Shown: one piece after another, positions 1-11,215 of the stretch
How positions within the stretch are numbered: position 1 is the first letter of the stretch
How the letters are laid out: each line of letters begins with the position of its first letter
Origin: Cladorhizidae sp. MBARI D1340-BT2
Lineage: Eukaryota > Porifera > Demospongiae > Poecilosclerida > Cladorhizidae
Direction: 5' to 3'
Assembly (NCBI GenBank): GCA_028752905.1
Contig: JAQNBH010000007.1
Location: 20,108,816 to 20,172,815, forward strand
DNA length: 64,000 nt
Position numbers and translations under genes: made by a program
The notes under the pieces: generated by a model
Databases searched by the model: none
What the model saw: the letters and a program-made list of their open reading frames with translations, nothing else
What the model was told of the DNA's origin: nothing

Positions 1-564
1 ATATAGTACCATATATATTATATTGTGGAGAGAAAGTTTTTTGAGTGGGGAGATAGAATTTGGTGGATATTCAATGAATCAAGGATAAACTTTCAACGAA
101 GCCAAAATATTATTTACATATATATCAAGTTTCGTGAATCAGAAATGATTACATAAAAGGAGAAATATACACAAAAGTATAACAAATTAATGAAGTTATT
201 GAGGTAGCTGCAAGAGTTTGGTTGCTCCATTCTTGAAATCACCATAGCCATTATAAAAACTTCAGCAATTATCTGAACATAGCCTAATAGTAATTTCATG
301 ATTACTTCAAATATCATCAATATAGCTAATTATAATGACCTCTGGCAACAATAAAAATCTTAGGTGCAGAAAACATATTGATTTCACATGTCGCATTGGT
401 ATGCTCAGAGACACGGGATGATCTTATTTATGGCTGCTTCAGGATCTAAATTAAATTTATCTGGAATTCTTCCTGTAATAATGGCTCTCCATTTTGGCTG
501 TAATTTATAAACGCAATAATAAATATAATGGATACTGAGATGATATTTACATAGTCAGACGTAG
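1..564. other. AT-rich sequence without a recognisable gene
   Basis: I see no convincing coding region. Positions 20-42 repeat a 23-bp word, starting ATATTGTGGAGAG, that occurs again at about 56,652-56,674, where it lies at the proposed left edge of a retrotransposon LTR. The similarity stops after the T run. It may be an LTR end or a shared microsatellite-rich target. Confidence 0.4.
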
Positions 565-2046
565 TCATTCCCTAATGGTTCTGCTCCTGGACCCTCTGGT
601 CTTAGAACAAGCCATTTCAAAGAAGCTATTCTCTGCCCCTCTTCTGTCCGCGGTAATAAAGCCCTCACTGCTATCCTAGGGGTAGTTAAGCTGCTATGTG
701 ATGGTCAGTTGCCACATGAAGTTATCCCTCACCTATGTGGTGCTTCCCTTTTTGCGGTTAAAAAGAAGAGCGGTGGCCTCCGTCCAATAGCTGTAGGAGA
801 GGTTTTGCGCCGGCTCACTTCGAAATGTATGTCTAGGATTGCCAGGCCAGAGGGGTTAAATATTCTGCCCCCACTCCAGCTGGGTGTGGGGGTCAAGGGG
901 GGATGCGAGGCTATTGTGCATGCAGTTGCTCATATTCAGGAAGATGTAAACATTCGGCCGGAAGATAAATGGACCCTTCTCTTGGACTTCACCAATGCCT
1001 TCAATTCCATAGACCGTGCTTCTATGTTCAAGGAGGTCAGGTCTCGTCTACCCTCTTTGTCGCTGTGGCTTGAAAGCTGCTATGGTTCTCAACCTATCCT
1101 CCAGTTTGGGGACCACGACATCCTCAGTTGTTGTGGGGTTCAACAGGGTAGGGTGATCCTCTTGGGCCCATTGGGTTTGCTTTAGCACTCCATCCCATTG
1201 TTGAAAAAATAAAGGCTCAGGTCCCTCACCTTCTCGTCAATACCTGGTACCTTGATGATGGTACTCTCTGTGGTACTGGTGATGAATTGTGCTGCCCTTG
1301 CAATAATCGAAAGTGAGGCCCCTTCGTATGGTCTGCAGTTGAATCGATCTAAATACCTGCTATTCATCCCTGTGAACTCCTCTTCTGTCCCTAACCCCCT
1401 CCCAGCAGATATTCCCTCCACCTCTGAAGGTTTTGTTCTTCTTGGCTCTCCTATTGGCCCTCCTTTATTCTGTGAGTCTTCCTTTCATGAGCATGTTACA
1501 AAGGTACAGGGTGTGCTTGGAAAACTTCCGGACCTCCAGGACTCACAGATGGCCACTTGTCTCCTTCGCTCTTGCCTTGGCTTTCCCAAAGTTTCTTTCT
1601 CTCTTCGGACCTGCCCTCCCTCCTTTCTTACTGAGGCCACTGTTGCTTTTGACCATGCTATGAGAGATGCTCTTACTGATATTGTTGGTAGTCCTTTATC
1701 TGATAGGGCTTGGTTAAAGGCTTCACTCCCTTGTTCCTTAGGTGGTCTCTCAATCCGGAGTGCTTCCCTGCATGCTCCAGCAGCTTTCCTGGGTTCGTTG
1801 GTCCTTACTAAAAGCTTGGTTGCGAGTATCCTGGGGCGTACACCAGGTCCTTCTTTCCACCTCTCTTCCACTCTGCATTCCCTGGCCCTTGCTGTTGACA
1901 AACCCGAGTGGTGTACTATCGATGAAGTGGATGTCCCCTTACGCCAACGCTCTCTCTCTCACGCTATTGATATGAATTCGTTCGACAATCTTTTGGCTCT
2001 TGCTGATGACTCCCGATCTAAAGCTCTTATTAGGTTGTCCTATTGA
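565..2046 (+). pseudogene. Reverse transcriptase part of the LINE relic, frameshifted
   Basis: Frame 1 runs from about 565 to 1149 and contains GSAPGPSGLR, KKKSGGLRPIAVGEVLRR, LLLDFTNAFNSIDR (first catalytic Asp) and CGVQQG. A 5-bp tandem duplication (AGGGT AGGGT, about 1145-1154) then shifts the frame: GDPLGP and the catalytic TWYLDDGT (codons at 1245-1265) are read in another frame. A second shift near 1283-1292 returns to the first frame for AALAIIESEAPSYGLQLNRSK up to the stop at 2044-2046. YLDD replaces the commoner YADD of LINEs. There is no functional start; the first residues follow a stop at 562. Confidence 0.85.
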
Positions 2047-2749
2047 CCATGCCAGTGATTGGCTAAATGTTGTCCCTTCTAGTTCACCTGGCCTTCATTT
2101 CCAGGATAGGGAATTTCAACATTGCTTGCAGTGCCTCAGGATGGTGAAAGACGGTTCAATTTGCCCTGTCTGCAACGTTGCCATGGACTCTTTCGGTGAT
2201 CATCAGGTTGGGTGTGGGGGTGATGGTGATCGTATTCACCGTCATGACGCCATCAGAGACTCTATCTTCTCGGTGTCTCAGTCTGCCGCCCTCGCCTCTA
2301 GAAAAGAAATTCCTGCCCTTATTCCAGGCTCTCAGAGTCGTCCAGCAGATATTTTCCTTCCGAACTGGAAGAGAGGTCGTGCCGCTGCCCTAGATGTCCA
2401 CGTCATCTCCACCCTCCAACGTCTCACCGTGGACGGGGCTGCTTCCACCCAAGGCTATGCTATGTCCGTCGGTATGGCTCGGAAGAGAGCAGCTCACTCG
2501 GCTGATTGCCAGTCGGTGGTTGTCGATTTCGTTCCCCTAGTTGTGGAATCGCTTGGGGGTTGGAGTGAGGAGGCTGCCCGAACCATCTCGGACATCGGTC
2601 GTCACCAAGCACAGCGATTGGGGAGTTCTTCATCGGATGCAATTCGGCATATTTTCCAACGGTTGTCGGTCAGCCTCTGGAGAGGAAATGCTACGCTCTG
2701 GCTTAGCCGCAACCCTCCAGTTGGGGCTGAGGTTGATGGAACTCTTTAG
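2020..2749 (+). pseudogene. C-terminal zinc knuckle and restriction-like endonuclease of the LINE relic
   Basis: After a third frameshift (about 2020-2045) the frame reads to a TAG at 2747-2749. It holds CPVCNVAMDSFGDHQVGC, a C-x2-C-x8-H-x4-C knuckle of the kind that precedes the endonuclease in RLE LINEs, then SRPADIFLPNWKRGRAAALDV, which fits the PD-(D/E)XK core, and an end of the form LWRGNATLWLSRN. In this family the endonuclease nicks the target DNA that primes reverse transcription. The module looks intact apart from being out of frame with the RT. Confidence 0.8.
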
Positions 2750-2750
<1 letters not shown>

Positions 2751-2801
<51 letters not shown>

Positions 2802-2803
2802 TT
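2751..2803 (+). repeat. (TTTA)n tail of the LINE relic
   Basis: Thirteen or so perfect TTTA units start two bases after the LINE stop codon. Many non-LTR elements end in a short tandem repeat instead of poly(A), so this is most simply the element's own 3' terminus and not a separate microsatellite. Confidence 0.8.
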
Positions 2804-2881
2804 GTTCTTACTTACTTACTTAAAAGGACATTGTACTCTATACTGCATTGAACTATGTATGTCAGCATATTATATTTTACT

Positions 2882-2888
<7 letters not shown>

Positions 2889-2921
<33 letters not shown>

Positions 2922-2939
2922 TACAGTATATATATATAT
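2889..2939. repeat. A-run followed by (AT)n microsatellite
   Basis: Ten A residues are followed by two blocks of alternating AT separated by ACAGT. It lies about 90 bp past the LINE tail. Confidence 0.9.
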
Positions 2940-3048
2940 TATTTCCAGTTACTGAACACCGTAAATGTTCGTATCAGGCATTTGGCAGTTCATGATCAGG
3001 GTGAGAAATAAACTTTGACAGTTAGAATGATATTTTCTATAAATTTAG

Positions 3049-4278
3049 ATATCACTTCAAAAGTTCTGCCAGCTATTGATGAAGTTCAAACTAAACCTAT
3101 GGAAGTTGCAGTAAGATCAGTAGTGTCTTCAGTTAATAATACGGTATTAAAATATTAGTTTTACACTTGATATCATTTCTTCTTTGCCTCACATTGTTCT
3201 ACCCATGATATCTTCTTTATAATCAAGTTTTTTCTATTGCCATTGTTTTTATCACTTTTTTCTTTGTTACTCTCTTCTAAATATCCTTCTTACTCTTCTT
3301 CAACCACTTTCTTCCTCACTAATCCTTAAACTGAACCATTTTAGCTTCCAATTAGTCATGACAGTTTGGAGTCAAATTTCAGCATGCAAGCTATCAATTA
3401 CGAATTGATTAAGGAAAATGGACATAAGAAGACTAATAGGAAAATTGAGGTACACTGTATATGTATTTATAATGATTATAGAGCTTTATTCAATTACAAT
3501 ATTATGTTTGATTTGAGATAAGAATGAAATTTTATTATATCATATATATCATATATATCATTGTAATAATGTATGCTTCAGGTTGATGCTATCATTCCAC
3601 CTCCCGATGACTCCTCCCCTCGAGCTCCTGATCTATCCTCTCCAGGGTGTATCCATGTTATGAAATCACAGGCAACTGCAGAAAAGAGGTGAAGTACAAA
3701 ACCAACCTTAGTCATGTTCCTGTGGTGATTTTACACTTGCTTATAATACATAATAATATGGTTACTAACAGAAGCTATTCCTATAACAACTGATAGATCA
3801 AGTTCACCTTACTTATCAGTACACTGTAATTGGTTCTTATGAAGCTCCATAATGATAGGGTTAACAACTTGTGTGAATAGATAACCTGAGTTCAGTGTGC
3901 ATGTGTTGTGCATCTATCACTGAAAAAATGAAGACAATTACGATATGGCATCAAAACAAATTAGAAAGCATGACATGTTCTTGTATCTAATAAATGTCCC
4001 AAGTTTAAAATAATTATGCTTGTGTGATCGGCTTAATATATGATGTAATGTGGTATATTCAATAATAATGTGCAAGAGACACCTATAAAATCAATAAACC
4101 TAACGAGACATAGGCAATGCCCCTTTGCTGCTGCACATCCTGAAGCTGGATAAATTAATTGTGTTTTTCCTCCAGGTATAATTACGGGTACATATGTTGG
4201 TCTGTCAAAAGAATCTTCTCGTTACCTCCATTAAGACTTTTGTGGGGCACCGCAAAAACACAAGAGAAGTCTTTATAG
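3049..4278 (+). CDS. Host gene, last four predicted exons, product unknown
   Basis: Predicted exons are 3049-3143, 3345-3449, 3582-3688 and 4176-4278 (TAG at 4276-4278). Each is bounded by AG and GT, and the phases fit: 31 codons after two leftover bases, 35 codons in phase 0, 35 codons plus two bases, then one base completing an AGG codon and 33 more codons. The frame stays open for about 135 residues. The peptide includes ITSKVLPAIDEVQTKP, a Pro/Ser stretch VDAIIPPPDDSSPRAPD and a basic end KRIFSLPPLRLLWGTAK. No known domain is apparent. Earlier exons would lie upstream, so the LINE relic may be in an intron. Support is splice-site and phase consistency only. Confidence 0.45.
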
Positions 4279-6638
4279 AATATGGCTGTCACAATTGCTG
4301 AAACTCATAATTATGACACTTTCAATCCATACAATAGAGATCACTCTTATTATAAGTTATCTAGCTCAACCTTCTTGAAGTGTACAAAGTGTGGGAATCC
4401 AAAAACATTCTTAGCCATTAAAGGAAGAATAAGGAAATTTTGCAACGAGTTGACAATCTGTAGCCCTAGCCCTAGCCCTAGCCATAGCCCTAGCCCTAGC
4501 CCAGCTGGTCCATTTTTACATGCACACCATTTTCAAGACTAAAGTTAGGTTTGCTACAAGATCTTCCTCCGGGCTGCTGATCGTTAAAACTTTCGCTGTT
4601 ACTGGAAAGCACCAAGAATTCTCTGATTAAGAAGCTGTGTTGGTCTTTAGACTTGAGTGCTATTTGTATAGCCAGCTACCTATACCAGTCTAGTTGAATA
4701 GTTGATTATTCTATGGAGAATCCCGCATCCTTGGGTTGGGTGAAAAGTGGTCAGTCCATGGTGCCTGTGTTGCTGTCTCAGCAAATACTCCATAATTCCA
4801 TCATGCATGTAGTTATCCTTGGAACTGGTTACAATTAGTATCCATGTTTGAAATTTTAATTGTGGTTCATTTCAGCTAATACTGCTATCAAACAAGCATC
4901 TAGTAGTGACAATATTGACTTAAATTATACCAATGGATGAGGTAAAGAAGATCAGGTAGCCTCATCTTTCTCAGCATGGATACAGTAGGTATAGAATCTT
5001 GCAGAATCTGGTCCATATGAGCCAAGTTTTGAGGCAAAGCTTAAGATGTCAAACAGACTCATGGCTACCATCATTGTTTACATGTTCCAGTTTTGATAGC
5101 CAGATTATTTACACATTTGTTAGTCTGTGAATTGGGTAAAACTTAAGGCTCATGCGATATATTTTCCCTTGCCAGCAAAGGAAAGGTTGAAGGGAACACT
5201 GCACAGTTTCTGGTCAGCAATAAAATCCTTAGAAGTGTAATATTTACTCCTTTTGCCAGTCCCACTGTGAGTCTGGATCAATTACAGGAGGGAGAATAGA
5301 AGCAAAGTAAAAATAAGAAAAACTAAATCAAAAATATTATTTTAACAATCTTCTGGGGATACCTAAACAAGCTACCTAACTGCCTCTTGCCCATAATTAT
5401 GCTGGCCACATGCCTGTATATTCTAGCTTTTACGGAATTCTATTGTCTTGTATTTGGTTTTTGGTACACTCACTGAGTTATGGTCTGTGGTCGATGTATC
5501 TTCGTCAGGAATACCAATGCAGTGTGAGCATGCATGTTTCATTGAACAGGTTCTTGTATCTTACTCTATTTTAGCTTTCATTCGATGGTGTTGTGTGGAT
5601 AGTCTCTATGGTCCTTATTGTGATTGTATACATGGCTACCTCTCACCTCAAGGAGAAACCAGAAAATGCTAGCTTTGTAAGGAAAGAAAAAAGTAAGTTA
5701 ATACATAAATGACATGCATGTGAATATTAAATTTATTTTATTCATGTACAAATTGAAATAATTTCCTGGCTGTACATATTGCACAAGTCATGTATTATTC
5801 GAGTGAACACTCTAGCTTGTTTCATGGAGTGCCTGTTTTTACTTAAGATTACCAGATCTTGATCAGGTAACAATTGTTGTTTGTTGGACTGTTCCTAATC
5901 TTGCATTCCTAATAGGTCAGCTTGGTCCTATAGGTAAAGAAATTATCATCAGTTTCACCATGTCTTCATTGTATTTATTTTTGGCATATCCCCTGTGTAT
6001 TCATGCATTATATTCGACATAATTATCCTAACTTGCAGTTGGTGCATTCATCTTCTATCCATAACTTTCACGCAAATCCAACTGCTTTTCTCTCTTTGAA
6101 TGCAGGAACTGTAACCTAGATATTACCCTTCATGGTGAAGTTGGTTTCAAAGAATTCAAAATGTATTGAAAAATGCTCTTCACTAAACAATAGATTCTGT
6201 GGTGATCTGCATTAGTTATCCATCTGAAATCTACAAGTTTGGTAGAGGGGAGTCTGAGATACAGTCTTAGTAGGAATGCTTTCAGTAAAGCAAGTCTACA
6301 CGATAATAACTATAGCTATATATATCTAATGCCTTATTGACTGGTTAACTAAGCATCTCTTTATCAAGCATGCCAGTTATTAAACCAAAAGCTAGATATC
6401 TTAACGGATAATTCACTGATATATCTAGCCATTGACATACACTATTGGTAGTAAAAGGTGATACTTGATGGGTGGAGTAATTGCGGCCCTTGGCTTTTGG
6501 ACAAAATGTGGTAGTTATCCATATAGTAGGATAACCATTTCCTATATTTCATATAAAATAAGAAAATAATGTATTCATATTTAAGTATTGAACTATGTAC
6601 AATTTCACATTCGTGCTTTGATTATTTTTTTATTGCAG
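4279..6638. other. Intergenic or intronic sequence; no firm gene
   Basis: A small open frame at 4282-4542 has one CxxC pair (KCTKCGNP) and ends in the hexamer repeat, and another at 5448-5672 is cysteine-rich; neither has splice or start support. At 5916-5933 an 18-nt stretch lies between AG and GT and would encode a Gly-X-Y-like GQLGPIG in phase 1, compatible with the next predicted exon at 6639. This is too short to call. Confidence 0.3.
4461..4502 (+). repeat. (TAGCCC)n short tandem hexamer
   Basis: About seven units of TAGCCC/TAGCCA lie in a small open frame (SPSPSPSHSPSP). It resembles a degenerate interstitial telomere-type hexamer but is not TTAGGG. Confidence 0.8.
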
Positions 6639-8287
6639 AAACTATTCAATGGTATATTTATGAGGACGAATGGATGCCGACAGATTGCAATGAGGTATTT
6701 TGTTATCCTGTAGTATTCCGTATGTCTCTTATGGTCATTTAGAGTATGTGACTATATCACACTAATTTAAAGTAACTTGAGTGACATTATAATCATACAT
6801 GCCTACATTAACTTTATTAGCTCTTCATGACTTTTGTTGAAATAGTTGAAGCTTTTTATAGTTGGGTTAAGAAGATACATACTTAAGCTAATGTTGAGAA
6901 TAATTTGAAGGAGTCATCCAAATTGAAGTTGGGAATGGATGATAAAGATAAGATAATTTTGTTATAATTATGTAGTTGATGTCTGACATTATCTATATAG
7001 GGTTTCTGTACTGGGGAGTCCATTGAAACTACAACAAGGTAATTATACTTTCCATTCACTCGGCCTGACTTATTTAAAGGAATCTCCATGGGATTTTTCC
7101 TTGCAGCTATTAGCAGATTTAGGAGAGTAGTAAATTTCCTAGTAGTGTTATAACTTGCTAGCTTAAATGATACATATCTCACATGGTTATTGACTGAACT
7201 CTAGCTGGAATGGTCTTCTATCAAATACATTTTTATTTGGCAGATGTAGTAGTGAAGATCATAAGATGAAGGTAGTTTTTAACATTATATTATGTAATAT
7301 TACACAATTGCTATAAGGTTCCATAATAGTATGATTGGGATAAAATTTAATTTTAAAATATGTAATTTTTGTCACTACCCACTACCCCAATATTAAATAT
7401 ACAAGAAAGCTATGAAGAGACCCGACCTCTTTCAACCAACCTATCTCTATCATGGTGGGACAAACTACTACTGCCAATACAGTTCTGTACAAGTGGTAGC
7501 CTCTATGCAGCAATCCTTAACACACTCATGCATTTATCCTTCTCCAACTGCACAATGTATTTACTTAATGCCTGCCACACTGCCAAGCTAATGTGCATTA
7601 TTGTGCATTGGACACATCCACACTGAATTGGAATTGAAATAATAGGCATTATTCTGGTATACTTCGATAGGTAGAATCAGAGCAACAAATTAAAGTGTTC
7701 AAATTACTACGTGAGTGTGCATTGGCAAGACTTTCATTCACTCGTGTCTTTGTGATGCTACTGTTGGAAACTTGGCTGTATAATAACTGTGGCCTGTAGC
7801 CAAACTAGCTAGACCAACTATAATTGTTAGAGAACTGTTGCTGTGTTTGTATACCCTGTATCTGGACTTCTGAGGCTCATGCAGTTGCAACCTGTCACAA
7901 CACTGCAATTGCATTCTGCATTGAGTTTGCCTGTCAACAGCACTGCAGTAGTTGCAAATCCAACAACATATTTAGTGAGCCACTGTACAAAACTGAATAA
8001 TCAATACGCCAACAAGACATAAATATTGGCCTGACCAGCATAACCACTTGCTCCGGCCCTGTATATGTAACATCCTAGTCTAATACTTGCTATTGCTACA
8101 GTGATTCTTCTGTGCCTTCATCTTTTCTTTGTAGAGCCCAATGGCTCTTCAGCATCAATATTGCTCTTCCAGACATCTAGCTTCAGAAACCACAGGCATC
8201 TTTGACCAATGGACTCATGAATCTTCAGACAAAATGTACTTTAGTTTAATGTCACACGCATTGAAGGCCTTCTTATTTGCTGTTTGA
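6639..8287 (+). CDS. Host gene, predicted 3' exons including two very short ones, product unknown
   Basis: Predicted exons are 6639-6694, 7001-7038, 7244-7271 and 8135-8287 (TGA at 8285-8287). All have AG/GT borders; the acceptors at 6639 and 8135 follow good pyrimidine tracts. Phases chain without a stop: 18 codons to phase 0, 12 codons plus two bases, one base plus nine codons to phase 0, then 50 codons. The peptide reads ETIQWYIYEDEWMPTDCNE, GFCTGESIETTT, RCSSEDHKMK and a longer end starting SPMALQHQYCSSRH. It contains several cysteines but no domain I recognise. The start is not visible. Intron decay or chance cannot be excluded. Confidence 0.4.
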
Positions 8288-8929
8288 AACATGCGATAGC
8301 CAATGCAAATGACAATGCTTTCATTAAGTGTGTGTATATATACTGGACGAATGCATTGTGATTGATTGCTATTTCAGGACATTTTGCATTAGGGGTTCTG
8401 AAATGTAATATGTGGTATTAACCCTTTACTTACATAATAAATTACGTCCATGCAGGATTGATCATACGATGTCAGAAGTGCAGCCAGTCCGAAGTGAAAG
8501 AAACCTTCTTTTACCGCAGATCTCCAATAAACCGAACACTTACAATAAAAGTATAATTGATTTTTAGGCAGGAAATGTACCACGTAAAAAAACTGTTTAG
8601 GGAGATTCCGCTCATTTTTGGCTAGTCCATTCAATAAATTCAAGAATATTTTAATTATGTTGTGATCTGATATTATCTTGAATTATGAATATTTATCATT
8701 AATCTTTAACCAGGCTTATATTTTAGTTTGTTCTCTGACAAAGCAACTTGTAGAGTGTGAGGCATGGCAATCTTAAAATTAGATTAAAAAGTTGATAATT
8801 TCACTATTATGGTTCTCTCAATTCATGTATAACACTAATCTAAAATACAAAAATAAGAAGTAGATTATCATAAATGGGTGTGATAGGAGTTTAGCTACCC
8901 ATGTTAACCAGCTAATCCAGTCCGAGTCA
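8288..8929. other. No feature seen
   Basis: AT-rich sequence. An open frame on the minus strand at 8389-8643 has no start context, splice sites or recognisable motif. Confidence 0.5.
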
Positions 8930-10971
8930 GACCCCCTCCCCCCATCCAGCCCACCTCACAATATTATGTTTTCCAAACATGATCCTATTCACTCTCCATC
9001 TAAACGAGTTGCTTCCAAGCGATGAGGGTCACTATTAAGGGAGCTGTACGCATTGCCAGTTCTGTTGATTCCTTTGCAGATTTTAATTCAAAAAGGCATC
9101 CTTACGGGAAAAGCATCCTCAGCCCTATCCTGACTCTGTTGTAACCCCTGCCCCAGTGCCTGATAGTGATTACTCGTTCGAAATATCCCACTCTGAGATA
9201 GCCAAAGCTATTCACTCCTTCCCATGTGGATCTGCAGGAGGGCCAGATTGTCTACGCCCTCAACACCTGAAGGACATGGTTAGTTCATCAGCAGGTAATG
9301 GTGTCACCAAGCTCCTAGCCGCCCTTTCAGCATTTGTCAATTTGGTCTTGTCAGGAGTAACTCCTTCTGCTATTCGTCTCCTATTTTTCAGCGGTACTTT
9401 GATAGCCCTGAACAAGAAGATGGTGGTGTGAGGCCTATAGCTATTGGCTGTATGCTGAGATGTTTGGTGGCAAAGTGCGCTGGCAGTCGTTTGAAGCAGG
9501 CAATGAGCGCTGTTTTGTCACCTCAGCAACTGGGGTTTGGGATTCGTCATGGTGCTGAGGCAGTGGCTCACTCTGCTCGTATTTTCCTGCAGAATTTACA
9601 GCCAGTTCAGGTTTTGTTGAAGCTGGATTTCCGCAATGCTTTCAATTCAATTCGCCGTGATTAAATGTTAGCTGCTGTGGAGGAGTTGGCCCCATATTTA
9701 CTCCCATTTGTCCATTCAGCCTATGCCTCTCCTTCTTCTCTCTTCTTTGGGAATGAGTCCATTCTGTTTTCTGAGGGAGTTCAACAGGGTGACTCCCTTG
9801 GCCCCCTTTTATTCACCATCCACAGAATTACACTCCAGTTGATCTCCGAGTTTAACGTGTTCTATCTGGATGATGGTACTCTCGGAGGTAGTTTGAGCGA
9901 AGTGCTCCAGGATCTGGATGTCGTTGAGTCTGCAGCTCAGGAGGTGGGTTTGCAACTGAACCGGGACAAGTGTGAGCTCATTTGCCACGATCCAGCAACA
10001 TTGGGGGAGGCTCTTTGTGCTGCTCCAGGGCTCAGTGTAGTCAATCCGGAGGTGGCCACTCTTTTGGGGTGCCCTATCGGTGGTAATGCTGGTATTGAAG
10101 CAATGATCAATGCCAAGATCGATTCCTTGAAGTTAATGGGCAGCAGACTCACACACCTTCACGCCCACGATGCCTTCTGTCTCCTTCGCCACGTCTTCTC
10201 GATTCCAAAGCTCTTATATTCCTTGAGAACCAACCCTTGTTTCCTTTCACCCACACTCCATGATTTTGATTCATTGCAATGCTCCATCCTGAGTGAGATA
10301 TCCAACATTCCTCTTGATGTCAATGACCCAGCTTGGGCTCAGGCTTCTCTCCCAGTCAGTTTTGGTGGTCTTGCGATCAGAAGTGCCATTATGCTTGCTT
10401 CTTCTGCCTTTTTCTTTTTGGCATCAGCAAACGGTGCTTCCAATCTTATTCATCAGATCCTTCCTACTAGTCTTCATTTTAATTACAGTGATTGTGACTC
10501 AGCTTTGAAAGTTTGGAGCCTTGGTCACAATAACCTTCCTCCCGATAACACCAGCTGTTCACAAAAAAGGCTTGGGACAATCCTCACGTGAAGATGGCGT
10601 ATGCTTCCCTTTTAGATTCTGCAGTGGATTTAACATCTTGTGCGAGGCTTCAGGCAGCAGCTTGCAAGGAGTCTGGAGCACGGATTCACGCCCTTCCCAT
10701 GTCCTCACTGGGGCTTCGTATGGATGACGATGTCATCAGGGATGCTATGGGTTTACGCCTAGGGTTACCCATCTGTCACCCTCACTCATGTCATTTGTGT
10801 TGTCTTAATGTTGACAAGTATGGCACACACAGCCTCAGTTGTAAGTATAGCCAAGGGCATCACTCCAGACACGGGGAAGTAAATGAGATCATCCGGCGGC
10901 CCATGGCAGCCATCAAGGTTCCTTCGCACCTGGAGCCTCCGGGCTTGTCACGTTCTGATGGTAAGCGTTTA
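8930..10971 (+). mobile_element. Second non-LTR (LINE-like) retrotransposon relic, 3' truncated
   Basis: This is a different subfamily of the same RT/RLE group. Degenerate N-terminal coding sequence is visible from roughly 8,930 (RVTIKGAVRIASSVDSFADF is readable near 9,026-9,085), followed by the RT and a zinc knuckle. The element stops inside the endonuclease: after LSRSDGKR (about 10,945-10,970) the sequence turns directly into a trinucleotide tract, so the catalytic PD-(D/E)XK residues and 3' end are missing. Confidence 0.8.
9100..10971 (+). pseudogene. RT and zinc knuckle of the second LINE relic, with one nonsense codon and several frameshifts
   Basis: Readable pieces in order: FEISHSEIAKAIHSFPCGSA and LRPQHLKD; a 1-nt loss in KKDGG (about 9,415-9,422); RPIAIGCMLRCLVAKC, PQQLGFG and VLLKLDFRNAFNSIRRD; a TAA at 9662-9664 in the same frame, where a single base change from a Lys codon is the simplest cause; EGVQQGDSLGPLLF, FYLDDGTLGGSL with the catalytic YLDD, and LPVSFGGLAIRSAI; a frameshift at an A6 run near 10,563; then SCHLCCLNVDKYGTHSLSC, a C-x2-C...H-x4-C knuckle. 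The nonsense codon falls only a few residues after the first catalytic Asp. Confidence 0.85.
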
Positions 10972-11215
10972 TTAATAATAATAAGAAGAATAAGAAGAAG
11001 GAGGAGGAGGAGGAGGAAGAGGAGGAGGAGGAGGAGGAGGATACAGTAAAAATAAACTATAATAATAGTAAAAATAGTAAAATTAGTAATAATAGTAGTA
11101 GTAGTAATAATAATAACAATAACAAAAACAACAAAAACAATAAAGGCAAAATAACAACAACAAGAAAAGCAACAAAAACAACAACAACAACAATAATAAT
11201 AATGTCACAATACAT
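10972..11215. repeat. Compound trinucleotide tract (AAT, GAA, GGA, then AAT/AAC)
   Basis: The tract passes from TAATAA through GAAGAA to a (GGA)n core at about 11,000-11,041, then to A-rich AAT/AGT/AAC units. It directly abuts the broken LINE reading frame. Confidence 0.85.

Larger units (their letters stand above)
565..2803 (+). mobile_element. 5'-truncated non-LTR (LINE-like) retrotransposon relic, RLE type
   Basis: The segment holds, in order, a reverse transcriptase fragment, a CCHC-like zinc knuckle and a PD-(D/E)XK-like restriction-type endonuclease, then a stop codon and a TTTA tandem tail. This is the single-ORF layout of RLE-bearing LINEs (R2/R4/NeSL-like groups). Homology starts abruptly at about 565, inside the N-terminal RT region, just after an in-frame stop at 562-564; this is the 5' truncation expected from incomplete target-primed reverse transcription. 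At least three frameshifts break the frame, so the copy is dead. I cannot name the clade without a tree. Confidence 0.85.

Noticed and set aside
4461..4502. Interstitial telomere
   Set aside because: The unit is TAGCCC, not a known telomere hexamer, and only about seven copies long.
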